Shown here: positions 21,719 through 30,602 of the stretch, piece after piece
Layout of the letters: every line of letters begins with the position of its first letter
How positions within the stretch are numbered: the stretch's first letter is position 1
From: Candidatus Accumulibacter cognatus
Lineage (GTDB): Bacteria; Pseudomonadota; Gammaproteobacteria; Burkholderiales; Rhodocyclaceae
DNA length: 64,000 nt
NCBI GenBank assembly: GCA_013414765.1
Contig: CP058708.1
Coordinates: 1-64,000, forward strand
Reading direction: 5' to 3'
Position numbers and translations under genes: made by a program
The notes under the pieces: generated by a model
Told to the model about the DNA's origin: nothing
Seen by the model: the letters and a program-made list of their open reading frames with translations, nothing else
The model's database searches: none

Positions 21719-22192
21719 ATGCGCAAGCGCCTGATTGAAGAGACGAAAGAAAACCGGCTGAGCATAGCCCCTACGGGCTGGCTCAAGGTTGAAGAACTGG
21801 CTGAGGTCGAAATCAGTTCGGAGGACGCTCAGCATCCGATCGAATCGGCACTCCTGACCGGGGGTAACGGCTGGCGTGCAGCCGATCCCGGCCAGCAGAC
21901 CATCCGCCTGCTCTTCGTACAACCGCAGCTGCTTCATCGTATCCGCGTCTGCTTTGTCGAGACCACCGTACAGCGTACGCAGGAGTATCTGCTGCGCTGG
22001 TCTGGGGATGCCGGGCACTCGTTCCGTGAAATCGTTCGCCAACAGTGGAATTTCAGCCCGGAAGGTTCAGTGACTCAGACCGAGGAACATCGGGTTGATC
22101 TCTCCGGAGTGACGGTGCTTGAATTGATCATTACGCCGGATATCGGCAACGAGCACGCGGTCGCTTCGCTGGCAGAACTGCGAATTGCCTGA
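21719..22192 (+). CDS. Hypothetical carbohydrate-binding-like (discoidin-type) protein
   Basis: A 157-residue cytoplasmic protein without a signal peptide. Its pattern of strands (SALLTGGNGWRAADPGQQTIRLLFVQPQLLHRI, then LLRWSGDAGHSFREIVRQQWNFSPEG, then VTVLELIITPDI) looks like a galactose-binding or F5/8-type jelly roll. That reading comes from the pattern and was not confirmed by a search. It follows the DUF2934 gene by 59 bases in the same direction and may be co-transcribed. It is the last ordinary gene before the IS-rich region. Confidence 0.75.
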   Translation: MRKRLIEETKENRLSIAPTGWLKVEELAEVEISSEDAQHPIESALLTGGNGWRAADPGQQTIRLLFVQPQLLHRIRVCFVETTVQRTQEYLLRWSGDAGHSFREIVRQQWNFSPEGSVTQTEEHRVDLSGVTVLELIITPDIGNEHAVASLAELRIA

Positions 22193-22621
22193 AGGGCGGC
22201 CTTCAAGCGCGAATCGCCTACAGCACTTATCCAGCTGGCGGCACGCTTGCGGCACCGGCTGGAGTTGCTCATCGCCAGCCTCCATTTGCCTGTTCGTGAC
22301 GTTCGCCCTGTAGCGGTTTCCGCAAAGGGCGTCTGGAGACTGTCGCCAGTGTAACCGTTCCCCCCACAGATTGGCCCCCAGCCCCATGGCGGTGCCTACG
22401 GACGGACGCCGCCGCTCGCGACCGCTTTGTGCAGGAGCGCAGACCCTCCGGAGGCGATCAGACAATCTCACCGTCTGCAGTCCAGGATACGCTACGCCGG
22501 ACTTCAAAAAGCGCAGCCCGCTCTGAACGCAGAAGAAGTGATCGCAAGTAAACAGGTAACGCGATGTGCAACTAATGAGAAGTCGTGCTGACCTATACCG
22601 GGTTCGCAACCCTCGGAGTAA
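22193..22621. other. Non-coding stretch at left border of the IS-rich region
   Basis: About 430 bases without a gene that can be supported. Open frames on the minus strand here are not recognised and look like chance. A short stem can form around 22240-22270 (CCAGC pairing with GCTGG). No RNA family is recognised. Confidence 0.5.
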
Positions 22622-22623
22622 GC

Positions 22624-22871
22624 CATGCCCCTCGAAACCTTCATGGTCACTGTCTACTGCCTTGTTTGCGAGGCGCTGAACATTGTCGTTCCTGGGGGGA
22701 ACCCGCGCAAGCGAGAATTTCCCCCAAATTGTCGGATGCTGAGGCCCTAACGATGGCGTTCGTCGGTACCGTCCTCGGATACCAAAGTGACAAGGCCGTT
22801 TGGAAGTACTTCCTCCGGCATTGGGCTGCAGGGTTCCCGAATCTGGGCGACCGTTCGACTTTCGTCCGGCG
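22624..22871 (+). pseudogene. IS982 family transposase, N-terminal fragment
   Basis: The start MPLETFMVTVYCLVCEAL and, after a frameshift around 22700-22730, SDAEALTMAFVGTVLGYQSD and LGDRSTFVRR match the first 75 or so residues of IS982-type DDE transposases. The homology stops near 22871 and the catalytic core is absent. The remnant is in two frames and cannot make a working enzyme. A related N-terminal piece is found on the opposite strand near 39.4 kb. Confidence 0.75.
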
Positions 22872-22959
22872 ACTATTAACCCGGCCCTTTAATTCGTTGG
22901 CCTGGCAACTGCCTAAGAGCCAGAAAACGCCGTGCGGATGGAAGGAATTCAAGGGCCTC

Positions 22960-23310
22960 CTTAATAAGGACGGGTCGGCTAATGGGTGACCCCGACACGG
23001 TATACGAGAACGTCAAGCCGAACCCCGATGATCGGGTCAGACTGATGCTCACGCCACGCGAACGGCTCGATCGCTTGGCGGCCCTGATCCCGCCGCCATA
23101 CCGGCATTGGCCCCGCACCTTCGGGGTGCTGGCACCCAATGCCCTGCGTGCGGCTGCGAAATCATCTCCTTCCTCATTAGGCATCGGTGGTACGCGAGAT
23201 CATCGTGTACCTGGAGGAGCCAATGTCCACGAAGTGTATGTCGCCTGCCCGGGACCCGCTGCTGGGGGAAAGGGCCGATGCTGGGCAAAGCGAGAGCGAC
23301 CCACAAGATT
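22960..23310 (+). pseudogene. IS91-like transposase, C-terminal remnant
   Basis: Frame pieces read DPDTVYENVKPNPDD, LMLTPRERLDRLAALIPPP and FGVLAPNALRAA, then after frameshifts CPACGCEIISF and VVREIIVYLEEP with SPARDPLL. These resemble, in order, the C-terminal part of IS91-type (Y2, rolling-circle) transposases including a zinc-type CPxCG. The catalytic tyrosine region is missing. At least two frameshifts separate the pieces, so this is a dead fragment abutting the IS982 fragment. Confidence 0.65.
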
Positions 23311-23667
23311 AGCCGACGTCAGACGACAAATTCGATCAGCGCATCAACCAGCAATGGTCGCAAAAGGACGACTCAATCAGGCTTGTCGGGGACCGCTTGC
23401 GCCATCATCGAGCTCCGATTCTGGCATGGTTTTCACTCTCCATGTTGGCATGCTCTCCCCAAATCACGACTGACGACCGGAATACTTGCGTGCGTATTTC
23501 ACGCCATCGTGACCGGTGATTTCAGGAAAGCGTGACCGGCGTTTCACGAGAGCGTGACCGCAATTTCACGCTGATCGTGACCGATCGACGGGATGCTGTA
23601 TGGATAGTCGAGGGTATCCTCGCTGCCTTTTTGGAAGCGAGCGAGCATGTCCCAGGAGAGACTATCC

Positions 23668-25215
23668 ATGCGCAAGATTCGAGATGTACTGTGATACCGT
23701 TATACGACTGATCTGAGCCTCGAGGCGATCGCCCGGGCGCTAAAGATCTCCAAAGGCGTAGTTGCCAAGTACCTGCGGCTGTCCGAGGCGGCGAGTATGG
23801 GTTGGCCGCTGCCGGAAGATTACGACGATTTGGCCTTGGAGCGGTTGCTGTATCGGCAAGCGAAAGCACGTTCATCGTCGTTCATCGAGCCCGATTATGC
23901 GCGCGTTCATCAGGAACTCAAGAAGAAGGGCGTGACGCTTGCGCTGCTCCGGGAAGAGTACCGGCAAGCGACGAGAGAGCGGGGTGACCAATACACGGCA
24001 TTCTGCACCCGCTATCGCGCTTGGGCCGGGAAGCTCAAGCGCTCGATGCGGCAGATTCATCGCGCCGGCGAGAATCTCTTCGCCGATTACGCGGGGCCTA
24101 CCGTGCCGATCATCGACGGCCAAACGGGCGAAATTCGACCGTCTAGCGTCTTCGTCGCCGTACTCGGGGCGCCCAACTATACGTTTGCCTGTGCCACGCC
24201 GCAGCAGACGCAGGCCGACGGGCTCGGCGGACTGGCGCGGGTGCTGACCTATATCGGGGGTGTCACCGCGCTCATTGTTCCGGACAATCCGCGCTCCCTG
24301 GTTCGCGATGCCGACCCCTATGAACCGGTGTTGAACCGCCTCACCGAGGAGTTTGCCGTCCACTACGGCCCCGTCATTCTGCCGGCACGCCGACGGCGCC
24401 CGCAGGACAAGGCCCAGGTCGAAAACGGCGTGCAGGTCGTCGAGCGCTGGATTCTGGAGCGACTGCGCCACCGGCAGTTCTTCTCGGTGGCCGAGGCCGA
24501 TGCGGCGATTGCGGCGTAGCTGCCGGAACTGAATTCGCGCCCCTTCAAGAAACTGCCCGGCTGCCGGGCCTCTGCCTTCGCCCTGCTCGATGCGCCCTAC
24601 CTGCAGCCCTTTCCGACGACCCCCTTCACGCTCGCCGAATGGAAGCGCGCGCGGGTCAATATCGACTATCTCGTCGAATTCGACGGCAGCTATTACAGCG
24701 TGCCGCATGCCTTCATCCCCCGCGAAGTCGAATTGCGCCTCACGCAGAACACGGTCGAAGTGCTGGCCGGCACGCGCCGGGTGGCCAGTCATCCGCGCAG
24801 CCCTCGCCGCGGGCATTTCGCGACCACGCCTGAACACATGCCGGCAGCTCACCGTGCGCATGCCGAATGGTCTCCCGGTCGCCTGCTGAACTGGGCCGCC
24901 ACCATCGGTCCGGCTACGGCGGAACTCGTCAAGCGACTGCTGCTCGAGAAGCCGCATCCCGAGCAAGGGTACCGCGCCTGTCTGAGCTTGATTCGTCTGG
25001 CTCGAACCTATTCGCATGAGCGCCTGGAGGCCGCCTGCACCCGGGCGCTCGCCGTCGGCGCCCATCGCTATCGCTCGGTCGCTTCGATTCTGGCGAAGGG
25101 ACACGATCAACAGCCGCTCACGTCGCCCGCACAGGGCGAACAGGCCTTGCCGGAGCACGCCAACGTGCGTGGACCGAACTATTACCACTGCACCCGAAAG
25201 GAACCCCCATGCTGA
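23668..25215 (+). pseudogene. istA: IS21 family transposase IstA, two in-frame stops
   Basis: The ATG at 23668 begins MRKIRDVL, immediately followed by TGA (23692-23694). The same frame then gives the helix-turn-helix LSLEAIARALKISKGVVAKYL and the DDE core: FADYAG, then VPDNPRS, then RRPQDKAQVENGVQ. A second stop, TAG at 24517-24519, falls after the core. The frame resumes through KLPGCRASAFALLDAPYLQP and the C-terminal beta region to 25215. Frame is kept across both stops, so these are point mutations. It overlaps istB by seven bases, as in intact IS21 elements. Confidence 0.85.
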
Positions 25216-25970
25216 TGCAACAAACCCTCCTGACCCTGAAATCCTTACGCCTGCCCGGCATGGCCGCCGCCTTCGAGGAACAGCAGAGGCACGCCCAGGT
25301 CGCGGCCTTGGCGATCGACGAGCGCTTTGCGATACTCGTCGATCGCGAGCATGCGTATCGCGAAAATCGCCGCATCGCCCGCCTGTTGCGCGAGGCTCAG
25401 CTCAAGTCCTCGCAGGCGTGCATGGAGGATATCCGCAACGGCACTGGCCGCAACCTCGATCATGTGCTGATGGCGCAATTGGCCGGCTGCCAGTGGATCC
25501 GGGCACACCAGAATCTGATCCTGACCGGCGCCACGGGTTGCAGGAAAACCTGGCTCGCCTGTGCGCTGGGGAATGCCGCCTGCCGGTAGGGACTGTCCGT
25601 TCTCTACTGGCGTCTGCCCCGCCTTCTCGAGGAGTTGCGTATCGCTCGTGGCGACGGAAACTTCAGCAGAAGTCTCGCGACTCTGGCAAAGATCGATCTA
25701 CTGATCCTCGACGATTGGGCCGTCGCCCCGCTGTGCCAGGCCAAGCGCAATGATTTGCTGGAGATTCTTGATGACCCGGTAGGCACCCGTTCGACCGTGA
25801 TGAGCAGCCAATTAGCCCCCCTGCATTGGCATGCCTTTCTCAATGATCCCACCCTCGCTGACGCGATTCTCGACCGCGTCCTGCATGCCGCCCACCGGCT
25901 CGCGCTCGCTGGTGAGTCGCAGCGCAAGCTCGATGGCGAAACCCCACTTCTGTCCTCCGTTACACTGTAA
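25209..25970 (+). pseudogene. istB: IS21 helper ATPase IstB, in-frame TAG and damaged Walker A
   Basis: IstB is the AAA+ target-selection ATPase of IS21. The N-terminal part (TLKSLRLPGMAAAFEEQ) is intact and the Walker A loop reads GATGCRKTW, where the family has GCGKT, so the glycine before Lys is Arg. A TAG at 25587-25589 then interrupts the frame, which continues in register (LILDDWAV Walker B, then [11 protein letters not shown]) to 25970. Two independent lesions make a functional product unlikely. The stop codon sits inside the first copy of a 13-bp palindrome. Confidence 0.85.
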
Positions 25971-25971
25971 C
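25959..25971. promoter_or_regulatory. 13-bp palindrome GTTAC-N3-GTAAC, copy 1
   Basis: GTTACACTGTAAC lies across the istB stop codon and 12 bases before the start of the small ribbon-helix-helix-like gene. Its position suggests an operator. Two more copies are at 26220 and 26572. Confidence 0.45.
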
Positions 25972-25983
25972 CACGCCAAAATC

Positions 25984-26274
25984 ATGACGACAACTTCCGC
26001 AGAAAGACAACAAGCCTATCGCGCCAAACGCCCCTTCGCTGGCGACAATGGCGAACGACGCCTGCAATCCTGGGTCACCACCTCGACCGCTCTGGCCTTG
26101 GGCCGACTGGCTCGTCGCGCCGGTACCGCGCAACGCGCGGTCCTCGAACAGCTCATCCAGGACGCCGATCGGGTCGTCACGCAGGCAATGAGCGATGACG
26201 AGTTTGATCACTACTTCGCGTTACCGTGTAACAATGAGTCGCCATGCGCCAGATACTCCCCAACGATGGACTAA
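25984..26274 (+). CDS. Small ribbon-helix-helix-like protein carried by IS21 element 1
   Basis: A 96-residue protein starting MTTTSAERQQAYRAKRPF. The centre (ERRLQSWVTTSTALALGRLARRAG, then RAVLEQLIQDAD) has the strand-helix-helix pattern of Arc/MetJ-type DNA-binding proteins. The basic N-terminus would suit DNA binding. The gene sits between istB and the right end of the IS21 element, 13 bases after istB, with a GTTAC-N3-GTAAC palindrome just before it and another within its last codons. A regulator of the element or of itself is plausible, not shown. The last residues after YFALPCNN may be altered by a frameshift, because the +1 frame ends at the palindrome. Confidence 0.65.
   Translation: MTTTSAERQQAYRAKRPFAGDNGERRLQSWVTTSTALALGRLARRAGTAQRAVLEQLIQDADRVVTQAMSDDEFDHYFALPCNNESPCARYSPTMD
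26220..26232. promoter_or_regulatory. 13-bp palindrome GTTAC-N3-GTAAC, copy 2
   Basis: GTTACCGTGTAAC near the 3' end of the small ribbon-helix-helix-like gene; same arms as the copies at 25959 and 26572. Confidence 0.4.
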
Positions 26275-26614
26275 CGGTCCTTGGCCTTATCGGCTCAGCC
26301 TGGAGTCTCCATCCCTCTCTGCACGATGGAGTCTGCGACTCCAAGCGGACCTTCGCAAGAGCGGGCGCCCTTGCCAAACCCCAGCGCTTCCCTCACCCCT
26401 GACCCCGCCCCCAAGGGCGGGGAAGTCCTCGCCGCCGGACGGGCTCGGGGGCCGGCTGCGAAAATCCGCAACCAGCCCCAAGCCCTGGAACATATCCGCG
26501 TTGAGGGGGCCCTCAAGGGTTCGCTTCGCCGGGCTACGCCCGCCCTTGACCGCCCCCTCAACGCACCCTTCGTTACCCTGTAACGGGGCTAGGCCCTCAT
26601 CCATTTCTCACTCC
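26275..26614. other. Non-coding right part of IS21 element 1
   Basis: No gene can be supported. The stretch holds a GC-only hairpin at 26403-26422 (CCCCGCCC pairing with GGGCGGGG around CCAA) and the third palindrome. Open frames on both strands are low in complexity and look like chance. Confidence 0.5.
26572..26584. promoter_or_regulatory. 13-bp palindrome GTTAC-N3-GTAAC, copy 3
   Basis: GTTACCCTGTAAC, 31 bases before the right terminal repeats of the IS21 element; same arms as copies 1 and 2. Confidence 0.4.
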
Positions 26615-26848
26615 CGTGACCGCTATTTCACGAAACCATGACCGCCATTTCATCAAAAGCGTGACCGATTGAAGTAACATTCAACCCTATCCATGCAGCA
26701 TCTCTCCAATGGTCACGTTCCGCGAAATACGCACTTGCGGAAGTGGAGTTGGATCTCCTATCCTTCTTCCGCTGACCGAAAACTGCGTGGGATGACCGGC
26801 GCTGAGATCGATCAAAACGAGTTCCATACTAATCGTTGGGGGAAGCGA

Positions 26849-28747
26849 ATGAACAGAACTTCCGACATCTTCCTGTCCCTCAAGACCCGACTGCTCGCGC
26901 TGATCGCGATACTAGGCGCCGCTCTCTTCTACTTCTCGGTTAGCCACTTCGTTGGCGACTGGAAAAAGCTGACGCGTTTGGAAACCGTCGTCCACCTTGA
27001 GAGGATCGCCGTAGCGGCGAGCAACTTGGTGCACGAACTCCAGAAAGAGCGCGGTTTGTCGGCGGGCTTCATCGGTTCAAAGGGTGCCCGCTTTGCCCCC
27101 GAGCTGAAAGAGCAGCGGCAGTTGACCGACCGCCTGCATGGCGCCTATGAAAATGTGCTTAAGGACACACCGGCGTCCATTTTCTCGACGCGAATCAAGA
27201 GTACGCTGTCAGGCACTGCAAGTCGGCTTGGCGAAATGGGCGACAAGCGCAAGGGAATCGATACATTGAGCCTCACCGGGCCGGACTCTTTTGCCTACTA
27301 CACCTCGACAATCGAACGTCTGATCGGACAGGTCGCAGACTCGACCGCCCAGGCCGACAATGCTACGGCCTCCCGCATGCTCAGTGCCTACACCATGTTC
27401 ATTAACGCCAAGGAGTACGCGGGCCGCGAACGAGCGACGCTAAATGCGGCGTTTTCCGCCAATACGCCAATGGATCCGGCCCTGTATCGCCGTTTCATTA
27501 GCATTGTCGGAGCCCAGGGACTGTACCTGAACTCCTTCGAGACCCTGGCGGAACCCGAATTCGTCCAGGCATGGCAGTCCGTGCTCGAATCCCCGTCGTA
27601 CAGGGAAGTTGAATCCATGCGCCGGAATGCGCTCGACAAGTTCGCGACCGGTGATTTCGGCATCGAAGCACCGAAATGGTTTGCCACCATCACGACCAAG
27701 ATCGATGGCATGAAGAGGATCGAGGACCTCATCGTCGCCTCACTAGAGCAACTCGTCACTCGGCTCGAAGGTGGCGCACGTAGCAGTCTCTGGCTTTCCG
27801 GCGCCTTGACTGCGCTCGGGATCGGGATTATCGCAGTATTCCTGTTCGCCATCATTGACCTCGTGCGCCGTGTCGACACCGCTGTCAAGGTCGCCGACAC
27901 AATGGCCGCAGGAGACTTGCGCCAGAGTGTGACCACCGCCGGCCGTGACGAAGTGGGCGCCCTCATGGCGTCCTTCTCCTACCTGTCGAATCGCCTGAAC
28001 GACATTATTGCCCAGCTGCGCGATTCGGCCGACGGACTTAAGGAATCGGCGCAGCAGGTGTCGGCAACCGCGCAGTTGCTTTCCCAATCATCGTCGGAGC
28101 AGGCCTCTGTGGCCGATACGACCAACCACTTGGCAAAAACCTTCTCTGATTCCCTGAAAGAGATAGCATCCAAGGCCACCCTGACCGACCAGCGTGCCCA
28201 GGAAGCGAACCATACCGCCAACGACGGCGCCGTCGCCGTACGCGCCACCCTGGCCGCGATGAAAGAAATTGCCGACAAGATCCGCATCGTCGACGACATT
28301 GCCTACCAAACTAACCTGCTGGCGCTGAACGCCGCCATTGAGGCCGCCCGAGCCGGTGAACAGGGCAAGGGCTTCGCCGTCGTGGCATCGGAAGTACGTA
28401 AACTGGCCGAACGATCGCAGAAAGCCTCTGGCGAGATCAGTCTCCTCGTTTCCGACAACACTGATCTTGCTGACAAGGCAGGGGTCCTGCTTGAGGCAAT
28501 GTTGCCCGGAATCCGAGAGACCTCCGATCTGGTGCGCGAGATCAATCAGACCTCGGACCAGCAGACCGGTAACGTCACACAGGTCACACAAGCGATGTCC
28601 AATCTCAAGCGCTCGACCCAGATGAACGCGTCTGCCGCCAAAGAGTTGGCTGCGACGGCGGAGGAGCTGACGCAGCATGCTTGCCAGCTCGACGAACTGA
28701 TGACCTACTTCAAAACCCGCACCCAAGAAGATCATCAACCCCGTTGA
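26849..28747 (+). CDS. Methyl-accepting chemotaxis protein with NIT sensor domain
   Basis: A 632-residue chemoreceptor. The N-terminal helix ([20 protein letters not shown]) anchors a periplasmic nitrate/nitrite-type NIT domain of about 230 residues ([17 protein letters not shown] is the family hallmark). A second helix near residue 315 ([20 protein letters not shown]) and a HAMP domain follow. The signalling hairpin contains [20 protein letters not shown] and [18 protein letters not shown], which contacts CheA and CheW. There is no CheR pentapeptide at the end. The open frame reaches back to 26693, but the ATG at 26849 has GGGGGAAG before it. It is intact, standing between an IS21 end and an IS200 remnant, so it may be cargo or an island of original chromosome. 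The ligand is unknown. Confidence 0.93.
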   Translation: MNRTSDIFLSLKTRLLALIAILGAALFYFSVSHFVGDWKKLTRLETVVHLERIAVAASNLVHELQKERGLSAGFIGSKGARFAPELKEQRQLTDRLHGAYENVLKDTPASIFSTRIKSTLSGTASRLGEMGDKRKGIDTLSLTGPDSFAYYTSTIERLIGQVADSTAQADNATASRMLSAYTMFINAKEYAGRERATLNAAFSANTPMDPALYRRFISIVGAQGLYLNSFETLAEPEFVQAWQSVLESPSYREVESMRRNALDKFATGDFGIEAPKWFATITTKIDGMKRIEDLIVASLEQLVTRLEGGARSSLWLSGALTALGIGIIAVFLFAIIDLVRRVDTAVKVADTMAAGDLRQSVTTAGRDEVGALMASFSYLSNRLNDIIAQLRDSADGLKESAQQVSATAQLLSQSSSEQASVADTTNHLAKTFSDSLKEIASKATLTDQRAQEANHTANDGAVAVRATLAAMKEIADKIRIVDDIAYQTNLLALNAAIEAARAGEQGKGFAVVASEVRKLAERSQKASGEISLLVSDNTDLADKAGVLLEAMLPGIRETSDLVREINQTSDQQTGNVTQVTQAMSNLKRSTQMNASAAKELAATAEELTQHACQLDELMTYFKTRTQEDHQPR

Positions 28748-28790
28748 TGACACTCGCCAACCCCGTTAGGCCGCGTAAACAAGTAACCAT

Positions 28791-28809
28791 CCCCCGGCAA
28801 GGCCGGGGG
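28791..28809. repeat. GC hairpin, copy 1 (IS200-type end or terminator)
   Basis: CCCCCGGC and GCCGGGGG pair around a three-base loop. A second short stem (AGCCGCT/AGCGGCT) follows at 28823-28839. The first could end the chemoreceptor transcript, though it lacks a long T run; the pair also fits the structured end of the adjacent IS200-like remnant. A near-identical hairpin recurs at 32644. Confidence 0.5.
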
Positions 28810-28893
28810 CTTTCATGATGTGAGCCGCTGACAGCGGCTAAACAAGGCCACTAACACGACCCTGACTATTTTGCGCCACCTAAAGGTGGAAGA

Positions 28894-29281
28894 TCAACGC
28901 CACAGGCTCAATTGATCCAGTCGCTTGCTCTCCTGCTCCTGGTCGCGGATGGAGTCCCGGGTCAACGCTTCGTCTCGACCAACGGTCGAGACGAAGTACT
29001 TTCGTGCCCAGAAGCTTTGGCCAATGAAGTTCCTCTGGTGCTCACCGTACACTCGAGCCAGGTGAATCGCGCTCTTGCCCCTGATGTCCCCCACCAAATG
29101 CGACACCGCGTACTTCGGGGGAATCGAAATCAGCAGGCGCACGTGATCCTGCATCAGAGGCCCCTCTTCGATCCGGCTCTCCTTCTGCTCAGCCAGTTGC
29201 GGAACACTTCCCCGAGGTAGCGACGCAGTGACTCTACAGCGTACGGCGTCGGCACTTCTGGATGAACACTACGTGATATAC
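28894..29281 (-). pseudogene. IS200/IS605 family transposase TnpA remnant
   Basis: The C-terminal 86 residues match IS200-type Y1 transposases (SIPPKYAVSHLVGDIRGKSAIHLARVYG; FWARKYFVSTVGRDEA with the C-terminal helix). The N-terminal half survives only in other frames: VVFIQKCRRRTL, then RRYLGEVFRNWL, then RIEEGPLM. The HUH motif reads DHVRLL where the family has DHVHLL, so one metal-binding His is Arg. Frameshifts plus this change make it inactive. It lies between the chemoreceptor and the IS630 copy. Confidence 0.75.
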
Positions 29282-29364
29282 TGAAATAGGTAACAAACGA
29301 CTTTAACTGTCTGGTGTAATGGGCTGTAGAATTCGAGCATTGCTTTCTGTAGGGACAGGCTGCG

Positions 29365-30401
29365 ATGCTGAGACTGACCTTTACCCCGGCGGAGGCGGAC
29401 GCCTTAGAGCACGAGCGATTTCACCATCCGCATCCCCACGTGCGACGCAAGATGGAAGCGCTGTGGCTGAAAAGCCAGGGGCTTGCGCATCAAGATATCG
29501 CGCGGCTCGCGGGCGTGAGCGGCAAGACGCTTCGCACCTACCTCCAGCAGTAGGTGGAGGGCGGCGTCGCCGGGCTGAAGGAACTGCATTTCCGTCGGCC
29601 GCAGAGCGAACTGGTGGCGCATCAGGAGACGATCGGGGCTTATTTTCTCACCCATCCGCCGGCTTCGATCCATGAGGCCGTGGATGCGATCAGAAAGCTC
29701 ACGGGTTTGAGCCGCTCGCCGACTCAGGTGCGGCTTTTCCTGCGAGAGAAGTGCGGGATGAGACGCCTGAAGACCGGCACCCTGCCGGCCAAGGCGGATC
29801 CCGAGGTCCAGGAAGCCTTTAAAAAAAAGAACTTGAACCGCGTTTGGCAGAAGCCCAAGCGGGCCAACGTGCCGTGTTCTTCGTAGACGCGGCACACTTT
29901 GTCTTGGGCGCCTTCCTGTCGGTGGTGTGGTGCCTTGCTCGGGTCTGGATCAAGGCGCCCTCGGGCCGGCAGCGCTTCAACGTACTGGGTGCGCTCGACG
30001 CCGTCACCAAAGAGGTCGTCACCGTCGTCAATTCCACCTACATCAATTCGCTCAGCGTCTGTGCTTTGCTGGAGAAACTGGTTACCCTACGGCCCACGCT
30101 GCCTATGACGGTCGTCCTGGACAACGCCCGCTATCAGCGTTGTGCGTTGGTGAAAACCTGCGCCGAGAAACTGAAGATCGAGTTGCTCTTTTTACCCACC
30201 TACTCCCCAAATTTGAACCTCATCGAGCGTTTGTGGAAGTTCGTCAAAAAGCAGTGCCTCTACGCCAAGTACTACCCCGACTTCCATTCCTTCACGACGG
30301 CCATCGAACGCTGCTTGCAAGATACCCACACCATCCACGCCAAGGCGCTACAGTCCCTATTGACCCTGAACTTCCAAACCTTCCAGAAGATTCAATCGTG
30401 A
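29365..30401 (+). pseudogene. IS630 family transposase with -1 frameshift site and one stop codon
   Basis: IS630/Tc1-type DDE transposase in two overlapping frames. ORF A (29365-29886) holds the helix-turn-helix part (GLAHQDIARLAGVSGKTLRTYL) and LREKCGMRRLKTGTLPAK. It is interrupted by TAG at 29551-29553. ORF B, one frame back, holds the catalytic core: FFVDAAHFVLG, then VLDNARYQRC, then FLPTYSPNLNLIERLWKF. The switch lies at a run of eight A and a G (29821-29829) containing the in-frame slippery heptamer A-AAA-AAG. This probably makes the A-B fusion by programmed -1 frameshifting. Apart from the TAG the element looks whole. Confidence 0.85.
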
Positions 30402-30602
30402 CCGCGCACGGTATATTTGCACTCAGACTTCGAGTGGCTTAGCCTGACCTTAACACACCAATGTCATATTTGGTCGATTATTTGGGGTGCAAAAAATGTA
30501 ACGCATTGATTTTTAATATAGTGTGTTTTACTGACGTTTTGTTGTGACATAATATTTTATCAGAGTCGATTTTTCTCTTGCTTTTGTTGTACGATCGTGG
30601 GC
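30402..30602. other. AT-rich non-coding gap between IS630 and IS1634-type genes
   Basis: About 200 bases clearly richer in A and T than the surroundings, with no gene. It should contain the left end of the following IS1634-type element, but no inverted repeat could be matched by eye to the stretch after 32444. Confidence 0.45.

Larger units (their letters stand above)
23489..26672 (+). mobile_element. IS21 family element 1 (degenerate), with terminal repeat arrays
   Basis: An IS21-type element with istA, istB and an extra small gene. Its left end has units starting CGTGACCG and ending TTTCACG at 23508, 23531, 23553 and 23576, with a degenerate one at 23489. Its right end has units at 26615, 26637 and 26660, again 22-23 bases apart. 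Multiple short terminal repeats are characteristic of IS21 ends, where IstA binds. Both transposition genes carry nonsense codons, so the copy should be immobile. Exact outer ends and a target duplication could not be fixed. Confidence 0.75.

Noticed and set aside
22067-22609. Minus-strand frame at the left border of the IS region as a possible gene
   Set aside because: It overlaps the end of the gene at 21719 in antisense, has no good start context and no recognisable motif.
23489-23600. Short regular repeats at 22-23 base spacing as a CRISPR array or plasmid iterons
   Set aside because: The units are short, lack unique spacers of uniform CRISPR size, and recur at the other end of istA-istB, which identifies them as IS21 terminal repeats.
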